Below, in pieces: positions 9,942-21,900 of a stretch of 64,000 nucleotides of DNA. The stretch covers positions 124,001-188,000 of the forward strand of contig BDIU01000326.1 in NCBI GenBank assembly GCA_002118135.1. Direction: 5' to 3'. The first letter of the stretch is position 1. The number at the start of each line of letters is the position of its first letter. The notes beneath the pieces are model-generated. The model saw nothing but the letters and a program-made list of their open reading frames with translations, made no database searches and was not told the origin of the DNA. The stretch comes from Trebouxia sp. TZW2008. Its lineage: Eukaryota; Chlorophyta; Trebouxiophyceae; Trebouxiales; Trebouxiaceae. Position numbers and translations under genes: made by a program.

Positions 9942-12900
9942 ATGCTTGAGGGACAAGTCGCATTCTATCTCAATAAGTACCTGGGAAACTATGTCTACGG
10001 GCTTGATCCCCAGTCCTTGAAGATCTCTGTCTTCAAAGGCGACGTCCAGCTGAACAACTTACACCTCAAGCCTGAGGCGTTGAACGCATTGAACCTGCCG
10101 ATTACGGTCAAAGCCGGGCTTCTCGGAAGCCTAACTCTGAAGGCAAGTCAGGAGCTGACTGTAGCCATGTTGACAGTACGCATCTCCGGGAGCTGAGCGA
10201 GTCAGACTCTCACATCCCTGGTTGAAAGCAGGTGCCCTGGGCTAGCTTGGGACGTGCTCCGGTGCTGGTCGAGCTAGACCGTCTTTACTTGTTGGCTGGT
10301 CCTAAAGAGGAGTTTGAGGAATCAGACGCCTCTGTTGAGCAGGTTTGTGTTGCCAACAACGCATCCATCATGTCAGATCTTCATGTTCGTCTCAGACGCT
10401 GTCGATTTGCCAAAGACTGACTTGGTTGGAGACAGATGACTGCTTCTGACAATGCCTCTCTGAGCCCCCTGAGCCTGCCTATCTTGTTTTCTACTGAGAT
10501 ACACATCACTGTGATTACCTGCACGTGAAATGGTCAGATTGTGAGGTCTCTTCATCTGCAGGACTTTGATGAAGCTGAGCAGCAAGCAAAACAAAAGAGA
10601 GTGGCAGATGCAGAACTAGCCGCAACTCAGGTACAGCCTTCATAGTTCCCCTTGTACAGTTACAAGCCATTTTATCTCACCTTGCACATCATGGGCTTCA
10701 ATGCACATCATCATCACACAATCAATGGGCAGTATTGCACATCATGGGCTTAAATGCGCATCAGCATCACACAACAATCAATGGGCAGCATTGCACATCA
10801 TGGGCTTCAACGCGCATTGGCATCACACAATCAATGGGCATCATTGCACATCATGGGCTTCAATGCGCATCAGCACCACACAACTCATCGATATCAGTGG
10901 GCACGGCTTGTCCAACACCAGTTCTGGTTGCATATCCAGGCTTTGTGTCACCACTTGTATAGTTGCAAGCTGATTGTCTCAGAGCTGGGTTGAACTCATC
11001 TTGCACATAAGGGGTTCAATGGGCGATAACATGTCCAACACCATTTCTGGTTGGCTGTTCAGGTCAAGAGCAAGCTTGCTCAAGAGGCAGAGAAAGACGG
11101 AGGTGGGAGGCTGAAAGCCATTATTGACACTGTGATTGGCAACCTTCAGACCTCCATTACCAATGTGCACATACGATATGAGGTGAAGCCAATATTGCTG
11201 ACCTTATGTTCCTGTGCTAAGGCCTGTTGCCTCACTTACAGGCTAGCTGCAAATCTGCTCTAAACATTGTTGCAAAGTTCAAAAGTCTGGAATGGACTGC
11301 ATGCTGACATCCTGCCTGACCTTTGGCGCTTTTTGCAATTCAGCCACGGACAGATAGTGCTGAGGCTTGACGCATTTAATGCACAACAGTATGCAGGTTT
11401 GATAATGTCAATCTTAGTGCGCTTTCTTATGATGATGCAGGATGACACCAGCAACCCTGGCGTGCCTTTTGCATGTGGTGCGACTCTGGAGAAGCTCAGC
11501 GCTCACACTGTGGACGAGGAAGGTCATGAAGCTTTTGTCAAAGACAACCCATTGTCACTGCTCAGAAAGGTCTTGTCCTATGTCTGTGCACACTGATGCT
11601 ATTTGATCCATTGCTACGACTGCTACTTGCTCATATGTGCACCCTGTCTACGCACATTCATGATTCTTTGGCCAATGCCATGACTGCTACCGGTCCTTCT
11701 TTGCATGCTCTGCAGCAGACTGCAGGTCACCCTTGGGCAAGCTTGTCTCCTGCACTCACAACAGGCTTTTGGTCATGGAGGCTAAAGTACTTGAGGGAGC
11801 ATACTGAGAATACACATGCCAAATTACTGCCGACACGGCATGCTGCTGCCATGATGCCCTGCAAGTGACACATTTGTGGACTGCATGATTTCACCCACAC
11901 ATCAAACACAGAGACATGGTACGTCTTGTGCAGTGTGGGCTCAAGACTTGGTCTGGCATGTTGCCTGCGCATGACCGGTCATTAGCTTGCGATATGCCAG
12001 CGCTCAGTACTCAGAGTGCTGTGCAGGCCTGTCTGCTGAGACGCTTTGCAGTCTGTTTTGATGTGGGCAACATGCTCTCATGCTGTTGCTAGTTATTGGA
12101 ATCGGATACCTCAAGACTGCTGTGCTGTGCTTTGCAGGCCTCGCAGCTGAGACGCTTTGCAGTCTACTTTGACGTGGGCAAGCCCCTTTGGCAGCCCAAG
12201 AAGGCCTGGGGTGACATGCTGGCATACGACTGGGATCAGCTGTTCAAAGTTGGCATTGCAGCCGATAGTGGGCGGCCCCTGCAGGGCAGCACGTCACAGC
12301 CCCAGCCCTCAAACGCTGCAGACCGTATGTATGTGGTCAAGCCTATTGACGGCAGGCTGCAGTATCTGAGGCGGGGTAAAAATGTGCGGCAAGGAGAGTC
12401 TGAAGCGATTCAAGAGGCTGACTTCCACTTGCAAAGAATTGCCTTAAATATATCGAGTGAGTCCCTTCTGTGACGCTGAAGTCAAGCTGGCCCTGTAAGA
12501 CAAGACTTGGGCTACACACACCTAGTACCTGTGCTAGGATGTGCAACTTGGTATTGTTCTGGAGTGTATGCCTTCTTGTTGTTGTCAAGTGTGTAACTTG
12601 TTGTTGTTGTCAAGCGCAGTCTTGTATTGCTGCAGAGACTCAGTACCAAAGCCTGCAACGCATGTTGATGAGTCTTCAACGCATGCAAGCAGGGCCTCAA
12701 ACACCCAGACCCAAGACCCAACCCCAATGTATTGATTCACAGCTGCACAACTCCTTTGACAAACTTCTCTTCCCTTGCTGCTGCAGAAATTCAGTACCAC
12801 AGCCTGCAGCGGCTTCTAGATGAGTGCTCGGCGTATGCAACCAGGGCCCCAAACGCCCACCTCAGACCCAAAACCCAACCCCTACGTGTTGCAGGACAGG

Positions 12901-15900
12901 TGCACAGACTGCATTGACAAACTGCTCATCCCTTGTTGCTGCAGAGACTCAGTACCAGAGCCTACAGCGGCTCCTAGACGAGTTCTCAGCATATGCCACC
13001 AGGGCCCCAAACGCCCACCTCAGACCCAAGACCCGACCCCAACAGGGTCGCTCAGCCGCCAAGTGGTGGCGCTATGTAGGCACCGTTGTACGTCGACAGC
13101 AAAGGAATCACATGTCGTGGCAGAACATCCAGCTTGTCTGCAGTCTGCGCAAGGAATATGTCCCTCATTACATCAAGTACGCTGCACATGTTCTCTGCCA
13201 CTGCTGTTAGGCGTAGCTGCATTGAAACAGTTCTCTGCACATCCTACTGGTCTGTCATCAGTACAAAAGCTTGCACTGTCAAAGCTGGACATATCGCTGA
13301 ACATTTGCTGTCACTTCTGCATCTGGAGATACAGAGCACATGCATTGGAGACTCAGAGGTCACTTGGGCACGAGGCTATCTGTGACACCAGTCACACCTA
13401 ATGCTGCGCGAGTGTACATACAGAGTGCATGCATTATGACAGCAGGTAGCTGGGACATCAAGTGCTGTGGTCATTGCATAAGCTGATGCTGTGAGTGCAG
13501 ATGCTTGCAAGACAACCAAATAGGTGATTGTACTGCATGCTGCGAGTGCAAGTGCTTGCAAAACAGTCCAATGGGTGTTTTTTATGCGTGCTGTGATTGC
13601 TGATGCTTGCAAAACAATCAAATGGGCGTCTTTCATGCATGCTGCGAGTGCAGACGCATGCAAAGCAACCAAATAGGTGGTTCACATGCATGCTGTGAGT
13701 GCAGATGCTTGCAAGACAACCAAATGGGTGGAGATGAGTACACTGTCAGAATGGATCAGCAGCTGCCTGAAGCCACCATACTCCTCTTCAGGCGTCTTGC
13801 CCATGCCAAGGTACGCCTTCTTGGCTCAGCAAATGCAGACACAACCTTTGCATGCAACATGCAAATCTGTAACGGCAGCACTTACTGTTGCACCCTCAAA
13901 GCACGCCCAATGGTTGACAAAGAGCAAAACTCTGCCTGGCATCCTGTGAATTTCCAAGACAAGGCTTCCAAAGCCACACAGCACTGACTGTGGCTGAGCA
14001 AAGACTGGGATGGTGCAGGTGGACCGTGAGAAGAAAAGGGCTGCAGCGGCCGCGGCAAGGGAGAAAAGGGAGCAGGCCGCCAACAGCTGGTTTGGCTGGC
14101 TGCGGGGCGCCACGAAGCCAACAGTATGTTACACTTCTTCTGCTTGTTTTCCACCAAGCTATGATACATTGCCTGTGATGCAGTCAATTTTGTCATGCAC
14201 AGTCAGCAGCTGGCTTGGCACATGATGCTTGGTCATTCAAGCTTGCATAGCAAAATGTGTCGCTAATGGCATTGCTCATGGCAAAGTGCATGACGAATGC
14301 ATGACGTTCATGCGCTCCTGCGATGTCACACATATCAACAGTTGGGAGCATGTCCTATTGCGCCTTGGGTCACCTTGCAGCAAGCTGCACATGATGTGGA
14401 AATTTGTGCGCATTTGTATGACCTTTCTGCCAACTCAGTTGATTTCCTGTCCCTGCCATTGTGACTGAATTGTGTTTGATTGCAAGCGTTTCAGAACTTC
14501 AAAAATGCAGTATGGAGCGTACATATACAGTATGATCATTAGCATGGGTGGCGCACAAAGAGGAAAATGTTGAGGCTGCTGGCAATGACCTCAGTTTGAA
14601 GCCTTGTAGGGGTCATGAAAGCTGCAATGCGTAATGCAGGAAGAAGAAAACGAGGAGGCTGCTGCTGATGACCCCAGCATGGAGGGCGAGCTGACCAGCG
14701 CAGACTACCGCAAGCTGCAGAGCCTGGTGGACGAGCAGGAAAGAGCTGTTGAAGCTGGTGGGTGGTTTCCTTGCACATTCATCAGTCTACTTGTGCAGCA
14801 ATTTTGCTGGCCAACTTGCGTCTTGAATGCAAAGCTGAATGAGCTTTAGCGCTGTGTATGTTTTAGATGCTGTATGCTCGCATTCTTGAGGTGGCAAAGC
14901 TCTCAGCCTCGACCCTGAACAGCTTGGGTGCAGTCTGACAATTGTCTGTAGGCTTTCTTACGGGTGTCCTTCTATTGTGCCATGTTGACTCAACCGAGCT
15001 GACGAACATGCGCAGGCAAAGAGACTCCCAACAACTTGAGGATTAAGATCAATCTATCGATAGGCTCTACAGTGCTTGGGCTCCTGGGCAGTGACAACAT
15101 GACAGAGCTGCTAACAGCAGGCTTGGACAACCTCAAGTCTGTTGTCAATATGTACCCAGAGACCCTGGAGGTCCTAGCAGCTGTTCAGGTGACGTGTTCA
15201 TCTGTCTGAGTGCATTCTGGGCAGTGAACGCATGATGGCGCTGCTTGCAGCAGGCCTGGACAACTTTGAGTCTATGATGAACATGCACACTGTGCCCCTA
15301 GAAGTCTTGGCAGCTATTCAGGTCCATTTGTCTTTGTGCATTCTGGGCAAGGACAATATGACAGAGCTGATGACAGCAGGCCTGGACAACCTCAAGTCTG
15401 TTTGTTCATTCATTCATTTCATTGTAAACGTGGGCTAGGCAGGCTCAGCAGGCCCATCTAGGTACGTACAGAAGCAATCTACTGTCTCCAACCAGTTCGA
15501 CCATCTGCTAACCTAAATCATTTATATTGGACATAAATGGTTTAGGTCAGCACATGGTTGTTGAGTCTGTTGTCAGCATGTACCTTGAGACATAGCAGCT
15601 GTGCAGGTGTTGCATACATGTCAATGTATCCTGCATGTTTTGAACATTGTGATCACATATACAAAGCACACATGCCAACATTTCTGGCAACCTGCTGCAA
15701 CAAATGCATGCCAAGCTGATGCCAAGTCCCTGCTTGGGGAAAACAAACCTTGTTTTGGACAGAGTTGTTTCCTTTATGGAGATTTTCCAAAGCTCATTTG
15801 GTGAAAGCTCAATCAAGGCTGCTTGAGTTCGGGGCAGACTGAAGCTTTCAAATAGCTGCTCTTCTTATCCATTGTGAGCTTCTTCAAGAAGTTTCCAACG

Positions 15901-18900
15901 TGGCCTCAAAAGGTTTATTGAACTCTGTTTGTAATGTAGTGCATTGGCATACTCTGACAGTACAACATACATGCAGCCATGCATGCTCAAAGCAGAGCAA
16001 TGTCAAAAAATAGTTATGAGTGTCCTTCAGATCTGATTGCACATATTGGCAGAGCAAGCTGCCCACTTACCACAGCAATCTAGTAGATTATACCCATACA
16101 AGTACAGAGGACAGGGACATAGTTCATACTTGGCAGGTCGCAATGGCTGTTGTGATGCGCAGGTTGTTGGGGCTGCAGCGCCTGAGGGCACTTTGCTCAC
16201 CACTGGCACCTCTGAGCATCACAGGTTCCTGTTTTTGCTGGTCTGCCTGCAATAGCAGGGTTATACAAAATCAGTCAATCACCCAGTGAGTAGTTGTCAG
16301 ATCTCAGAGGTTGTTTGTGTGCAGGCTGTTGGGGCTTCAGCACGTGAGGGAACTCTAGTCACAGCAGGCACTCCCGAGCACCACAGATTCCTGTGCTGGT
16401 CTGCCAGAAACAGCAGGGCCTTGTAAGATCAGTAAGTCGACCGTATTTGTCTGGTCTCAGAGGTTGTTGTGTTGTGCAGGCTGTTGGGGCCGCAGCGCCT
16501 GAGGGTACTCTGCTCACAACAGGCAACTCTGAGCATCATGAATTCCTTTGCAAGTCTGCCAGCAATACCAGAACCTTGTAAGATTAATGAGTACCCCAGT
16601 GAGTACTTGTCACGTCTCATAGGTTGTTGCGTTGTGCAGGCAGTTGGAGCCGCAGCGCCTGAGGGCACTCTGCTCACAACAGGCACCTCTGAGCATCATA
16701 GGTTTCTACGCCGCTCTGCCAGCAGCAGCAGAGCTCTGGAAGGTAAATGGATTGCTTATCAAATCTTTGGCTTGCTGTGACATGCTCACTAAAATTGCAA
16801 ATGGCAGCAGCCAATGTTGTGGCTCAGTGCTATCATGTGGCCTTGTGTCAACAACGTTCTGGCTAAAGCATGTAATTACTCTCTCTCTCTCTTTCTTCTC
16901 AGTAGGGCATTCTGCTGCAAACAAGCTTTTTGGGATCTGTCAAGATTTGCATCAGCGGCACTGGTGCACATCGGAAGCTTGATTCATGCGCTGCATGATT
17001 ATCTGATGCCTTGATGCTGGTACTGAAGCATGCGTCAATGTCCCCAATGGGTTTTTACAAGCCTCAAGTATGTCACCTTGCCAAACTTAGATTGTCTGCA
17101 GGAACTGACATGGAGAGCATGGACTCTGGGTCACAAGCATTGGCTGTGCGTTACATCCAGAAGCCACAAGATGGCCACGCAGACACCGTTGCCAAACTCA
17201 GCTTCAGTCCCAGCTACGTCACCTACAATCCTGTCAGCATACAGAATGTCCAAAGCTTCTTTAACACTGGAGAGGCAAGCTCTTCTCATCAATCCTGAAA
17301 ACGAAGAGGGCACTGCACGACTGTTTTGCTTAACATGCAAAGTTTAAGAGCATCGGTCGCCTTTGCGGTCTGGCTTGCAGTTGCCTTACCAGGGCTGTGT
17401 GTCTACCCTGACCGCTGGCTACTTGCATCGTAGCTGAACGAGTTTAGCCTTTCTTGTCTTGAATCTTGTGACTGACACATCATAGCTATAGCCATCAACA
17501 ATAGGACCACAGCATGCTGCCATGATGTGAGCTGCAAGCTGACAGAACCCCATATGCAACAGTGCATCCATTGCACGCCTTGCGGACTGATTTTGTCCCT
17601 CTAGCTCTGTGATGGCTGTTGCTACGAGCAGTAGACTCATCTGCATTGGGTGCTCAATTATCAGTCCAGGTGGAGAATGCGTTTGAGGCAGCTTCCAAGC
17701 AGCTAGTAGTGGCGTTGAAACAAAAGCCCCCGCTGGATCTTTGAGCACAAAAACTGCAAGTCTTGCAGGTTGCTCAGCTGTTCTCCTGCTATGTAGGCAG
17801 TGGATTTGTCCGCACTGGGGGCACAAGCACTGGCTCAGGTGGAGAAGGCGCGCAAGGCAGCTGCTGAGCAGCTGGCAGCTGCCCTAAACCAGAAGCCCAA
17901 ACTGGACTTGACTTTGGAGCTGGACGCCCCCAAGATTGCAATTCCTGTCCCAGCCACTGAAGATGGCAGAGGTACGCCCTTTATTTTGAGACAAGAAATA
18001 TGTTCACAGCATCAGCTTGGTGCAGAGCAGAGCACTTTAAGTGACCCCCAAGATTGCAATCCCTGTCCCATCCACTGAAGACGGCAGACCAGTCAGCACA
18101 CTGCATCTGCATATGCCACAATTCCGCATTTGCTGCTGCGATGTTTGCTGCATCAAGGTCTTTGCATTTGCATGCGCCACAAGGCATCTGAGAGACAGCA
18201 TATGCATCCAGCTCTCTGCATAGGACTGCTGCAGGAGTTGCTTCATAACTGCACTTGGATCTCAACAGCCCTCAATGCAACTTCTGCCGCATGCTGCGTC
18301 GCTTTCCAGCTGTGGTACTCTTTTGCATACCACATGCACTGCTGACTGCACATGAGCAGTTACGGTAAAGCATGTACTGCTGCTGCAAAGCTTCAAAGAG
18401 TAAATACAACTCCCTGGAATCCTTCCAGAAAACTGTTCTGTTCAGAACGAAATGAGATGAAAGGAACAATTCCAGGGGTTTGTTCTTTTCAGACTTTGTT
18501 TGTTCATTCTGCGGAATGAACTGAAATGACAGCAACAGTTCCCTAAAACTCTTGTAGCCTAAGCTGGCTGCTCCAGTCTCTGGTCAACATGCAGGCAAAC
18601 TGACACTAGTAGCAGACCTGGGCCGCTTTGTGCTGGAAAGTGACAAGGATACTGCCGGCTCACTCCCATTGGAAGAGGTTTCCTTGTACGAGTGCCTGAA
18701 GCTAGCTGGCAGCAACATCTCAGCCTATTTAGTGGACGGCGATTTTGCCTTTTCGGCCCTTGAAGACTTGGGCAGCCAAAAGGCGCCTAGCCCGCCCCCT
18801 GAAGCTTCCTCAGAAGGCGCACACCATGTCAGTGCTGCGACAACAGCCGCCATCAATGAATCACAGGGCAAGGTATTGCACCACAGCTTTTTCACAAAGC

Positions 18901-21900
18901 AGAAATTTCTGAATGTCAAAGGAGCTGTAGCCTGGCCCACAAGTTATACCTGGCGTGAAGCTGCAGCCACAGCTCTGCTGTACTCTGAGAGAGTAGAGGG
19001 TGCTTTTGCGTCAACATAAAACAACTTTGACAGAAATGTCTGGAGGCAGTTCGTTGCTTCTGTATGCACTCAGCTGCGTCATGCAACCTCGCTGGAGTGC
19101 ATGTAAACGATGCTCATGCTCATGCTCACGCTCACGCTCACGCTCATGCACATGATGACAATGACACTGATAATGATGATGATGATGATGATGATGCAGG
19201 TGTTGGGAGGGTCTGCCGTGTTCATTCCACTGTTGGAGCGCTGTGGAGCCTCAGCAGCCCTGCAGGCAGCTAGATTCCCCCACCCCAGCCTCCCACCCAT
19301 GAGGCTCCAGCTGGATGTGCCTCAGCTGCGCTTCTTCTTCAGCCCTGCTAGATTGGGCCGCATTTTGCGGGCAGTCGACGCTGTCATGCCAGGTGAGGTC
19401 TGCTTGCATCATCAGCGCATTAGGCAATTGCACTGCATGTGAACAGTTGAGATTCCCCCACCCAAGCCTAGCACCCATGAGGCTCCAGCTGAATTTGCCA
19501 CAATTATGCTTCTTCTTCAGCCCTGCCAGATTAGGCCGCATTTTGTGTGCATTGGATGCTGTCATGCCAGGTGAGACTCATGTTTGTATCATCACGTGAT
19601 TGCAAATGCGCAACATGTAATCTCCGACACAGTGCACATCGCATAATTTTGCGATTGTGACGCATCTGAAGCAACAAAGTTTGTGGAGCTGATGCAGGCA
19701 GTGCAACTTTACATGCATGTCAATAGACATTGCATTCTGCTGCAACTTTCGACAAGGACAATCTGTTGTGCGCGGCCCTGCTCTCATGTGGACCTTCTTG
19801 ATCCAGCTATCAAAGTGCATTCTTGCTGAATTTCACGGCGATAGCAATTGTCTGCATTTGCTGAGATTTGCATGTAAGTTGACAGGCATCAGAACAGTGA
19901 GTCTGTGCTTGCAGCTGATGGCGAGGAGCACAAGGAGGATGAAGGGCAACAGCTGCAGCAGTGGAGACTGACCCCTGAGCAGGCTGGGGGCGTGCGGGTG
20001 CTGCAGTGGGGGGGTCTCAGCCGCACCACCCCTCAATGGCCCTCCAGATGGGCTGTGCTGTACCGCGGCACCCTTCACCTGTTGGAATCTGAGACTGCAG
20101 CAGAGCCACTGGAAAGCCTCAACATCTGGAACAACAGGTGTGTGTTGCTGCAGCAGGGCTCTTTAGGGTCAACGCTTGCTTGACTATCTGGCGGCTGAAA
20201 ATGGAACGCTGGATTGCCTGATCACTGAAAGTATGCAAGCTGCATACATTCTATTTGCAAGCATTGCATGTCATGTGCACTGCATGCAGTATTTGCCAAG
20301 TCTCATTACCTCTCAAGCCACTGCAATAGCTGTCAAGCTGTAAGGGCAGTCAAACTGTAAGGGCATCAGGTCTCCATGCCTGTACAGGGTTTCTCTACCA
20401 ATGTGAACGACTTTCCCCATTGATCTCAAACTGCCCACTGCAGTTTGAGATCATAATGGTGCGCGTGCATGTGCGGAGCTTTTGTAACTGTGCACAGCTT
20501 TCCAATACTGTGTGCGCACTGCAGGCGCATTGTGAGAGTGCCTGGTGATGCCATGTCAGGCACCAAGCATGTGCTGGGGATCATATCTCTGGGTGTTGAA
20601 ACTCATGATGCCAAGGACAACCCTGACAGCGTGCTGTTGCGCTTCAGCGACCATCAACAGGTGAGATACTGCATGAATGCATGTCTTGCTAGTGCTGCTT
20701 GTGCGCCAGCATACACCCAGTTGATTGACAAATCTTTGTTGCCATGTTATGGCACGTGCAATCAGACTTGGTGTCTCCCTCACAGCATGTCAAAACCTCA
20801 AAGGAGTGACTTGGAAAGACCATGGGCAAGGTATGTGTAAAGTCTTTCACTCCTGGCAATGATGTTACAGCGTGTGATCCATCATACTCACTATGATCAA
20901 TCTAATGCAGCACCAGTTTTGAATGTTGCCATGAGAGCAGTAGCCCTGTCATGTGTCCTGCAAGCATTTGATGTTGAATTTCTGGGGGGAGCAGGTTGAT
21001 GCCTGTTTTATGTACAAGCTTTTGCTTTCTCTGATTGGTCTATTTACTCGAGCTTTTGACGATGCATTTGCATTTGGATGATGCAGGCTGATGCATGGTA
21101 TTGGCAGTTGTTGAGGTCCCATGAGATGATGCAGCAGCTGGTGGGTGGGGCTGACCCCTCCTCACCCCTAGACGCTGACTGGGATGCTGACACAGCATCA
21201 GTCACCTCCACGGACTACACAGACAAGGCAGAGGAATCTGCTGGTACACTTGCATGTGACATCACACATGTGCTGAGGCTGAGATCAGCAAAGTTTGGTG
21301 CAATGCAGACCAAACTTTGTCTGCATTGCAGACTGGACAGTTAGCTGCAGTTAATGCTTGCCGCAGAACTGCTTTGTTTATTTGCATGACTGCCACGCTG
21401 CTCCTGGGATACAGCACACATAAATTGATGCGATGCCTTTGACCTTGTGGTGCATCAAAGACGCACCTGACCGGTATGTGGCCATGTTTAGCAATGGCAT
21501 TTACTGCGAGTTGCTCTGAACAATGTCGACCCTGTCCAGAATGGCTTGGAACTCGTTGTCTTGGCAAGTGTCACAGGCGATTCTCAAACTGCAAAGAGTG
21601 CACAGCAGCCACAAAGGTCACTTTCAACATCTACCACGGTTTTCTCCATTAGTCAAACAGCGTGGACTTGACGTGACTTCTTGGCTTGCTTGGTGTGCGT
21701 TGCTCTGTGCTCACAGTTGCTCACCTGATTGCTACACATACCTTACTGCAACTGACTATTGTTCTACTCAACACATAGCTTTGGCTATTTCCTAGAATGC
21801 AAGTGCTCATCAAGTAGTGTTGGTGCAGGCAGTGGTGCACAGCCACAGGTCAGCCTGCAGCTAACGGCAAGCCTGGGTGAGCTGGCCATCTTTGTGAGCG

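Larger units (their letters stand above)
9942..13176 (+). other. VPS13: VPS13 exons 1-7: chorein N-terminal domain
   Basis: Exons 9942-10142, 10232-10342, 10562-10630, 11063-11182, 11441-11569, 12138-12456 and 12945-13176, residues about 1-393. Exon 1 reads MLEGQVAFYLNKYLGNYVYG and then SLKISVFKGDVQLNNLHLKP, the hallmark of the chorein domain that takes lipid at the donor membrane. Exon 4 carries IGNLQTSITNVHIRYE, also diagnostic, and exon 6 RRFAVYFDVG. Exon 7 ends near NIQLVCSLRKEYVPHYIK. Intron 1 (10143-10231) begins GCAAGT, a GC-AG intron. Introns 5 and 6 contain decayed copies of the starts of exons 6 and 7. Confidence 0.93.
15225..15605 (+). repeat. Degenerate copies of VPS13 exon 11 in the following intron
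   Basis: Three copies of the end of exon 11 (LTAGLDNLKSVVNMYPETLE region, true end 15188) occur at about 15225-15322, 15346-15402 and 15555-15608. The first keeps an open frame and ends in CAG followed by GTCCAT. The third contains a stop. Between the second and third lies a dispersed repeat copy (15430-15505) and a hairpin. Confidence 0.8.
13750..18872 (+). other. VPS13: VPS13 exons 8-15
   Basis: Exons 13750-13810, 14019-14123, 14640-14757, 15016-15188, 16640-16742, 17102-17274, 17797-17971 and 18595-18872, residues about 394-789. Recognisable blocks are QQLPEATILLFRRLAHAK, a charged segment with NSWFGWLRG, KINLSIGSTVLGLLG, LSFSPSYVTYNPVSIQNVQSF and LDLTLELDAPKIAIPVPATE, all in family order. 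Exon 8 may start about 40 nt earlier, because an in-frame acceptor also exists there. The intron between 17274 and 17797 starts GCAAGC and ends TGTAG, and is needed to keep phase. Exons 11, 12 and 14 are accompanied by decayed copies. Confidence 0.85.

Noticed and set aside
9480..9956. Minus-strand 158-codon open frame between L2HGDH and VPS13
   Set aside because: It crosses the VPS13 start codon and the divergent promoter, has no family signature, and is cysteine/arginine-rich like random sequence.
13485..13735. Coding repeat domain in VPS13
   Set aside because: The 51 bp period leaves an open frame, but each unit has an acceptor-like word and the peptide has no match to the family. It is treated as an intronic minisatellite with an uncertain exon 8 edge.
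18405..18545. Small inverted-repeat, AT-richer element before exon 15
   Set aside because: Short complementary words (CCCTGGAAT near 18412 and ATTCCAGGG near 18469; a 14 bp palindrome near 18436) are present, but the arms do not extend, so a transposon call is not supported.
21430..21590. Possible extra VPS13 exon (open stretch with VDPVQNGLELVVLASVTG)
   Set aside because: Exon 19 (phase 1) joins exon 20 (phase 1) directly and gives a conserved sequence. No acceptor and donor of fitting phase surround this stretch.
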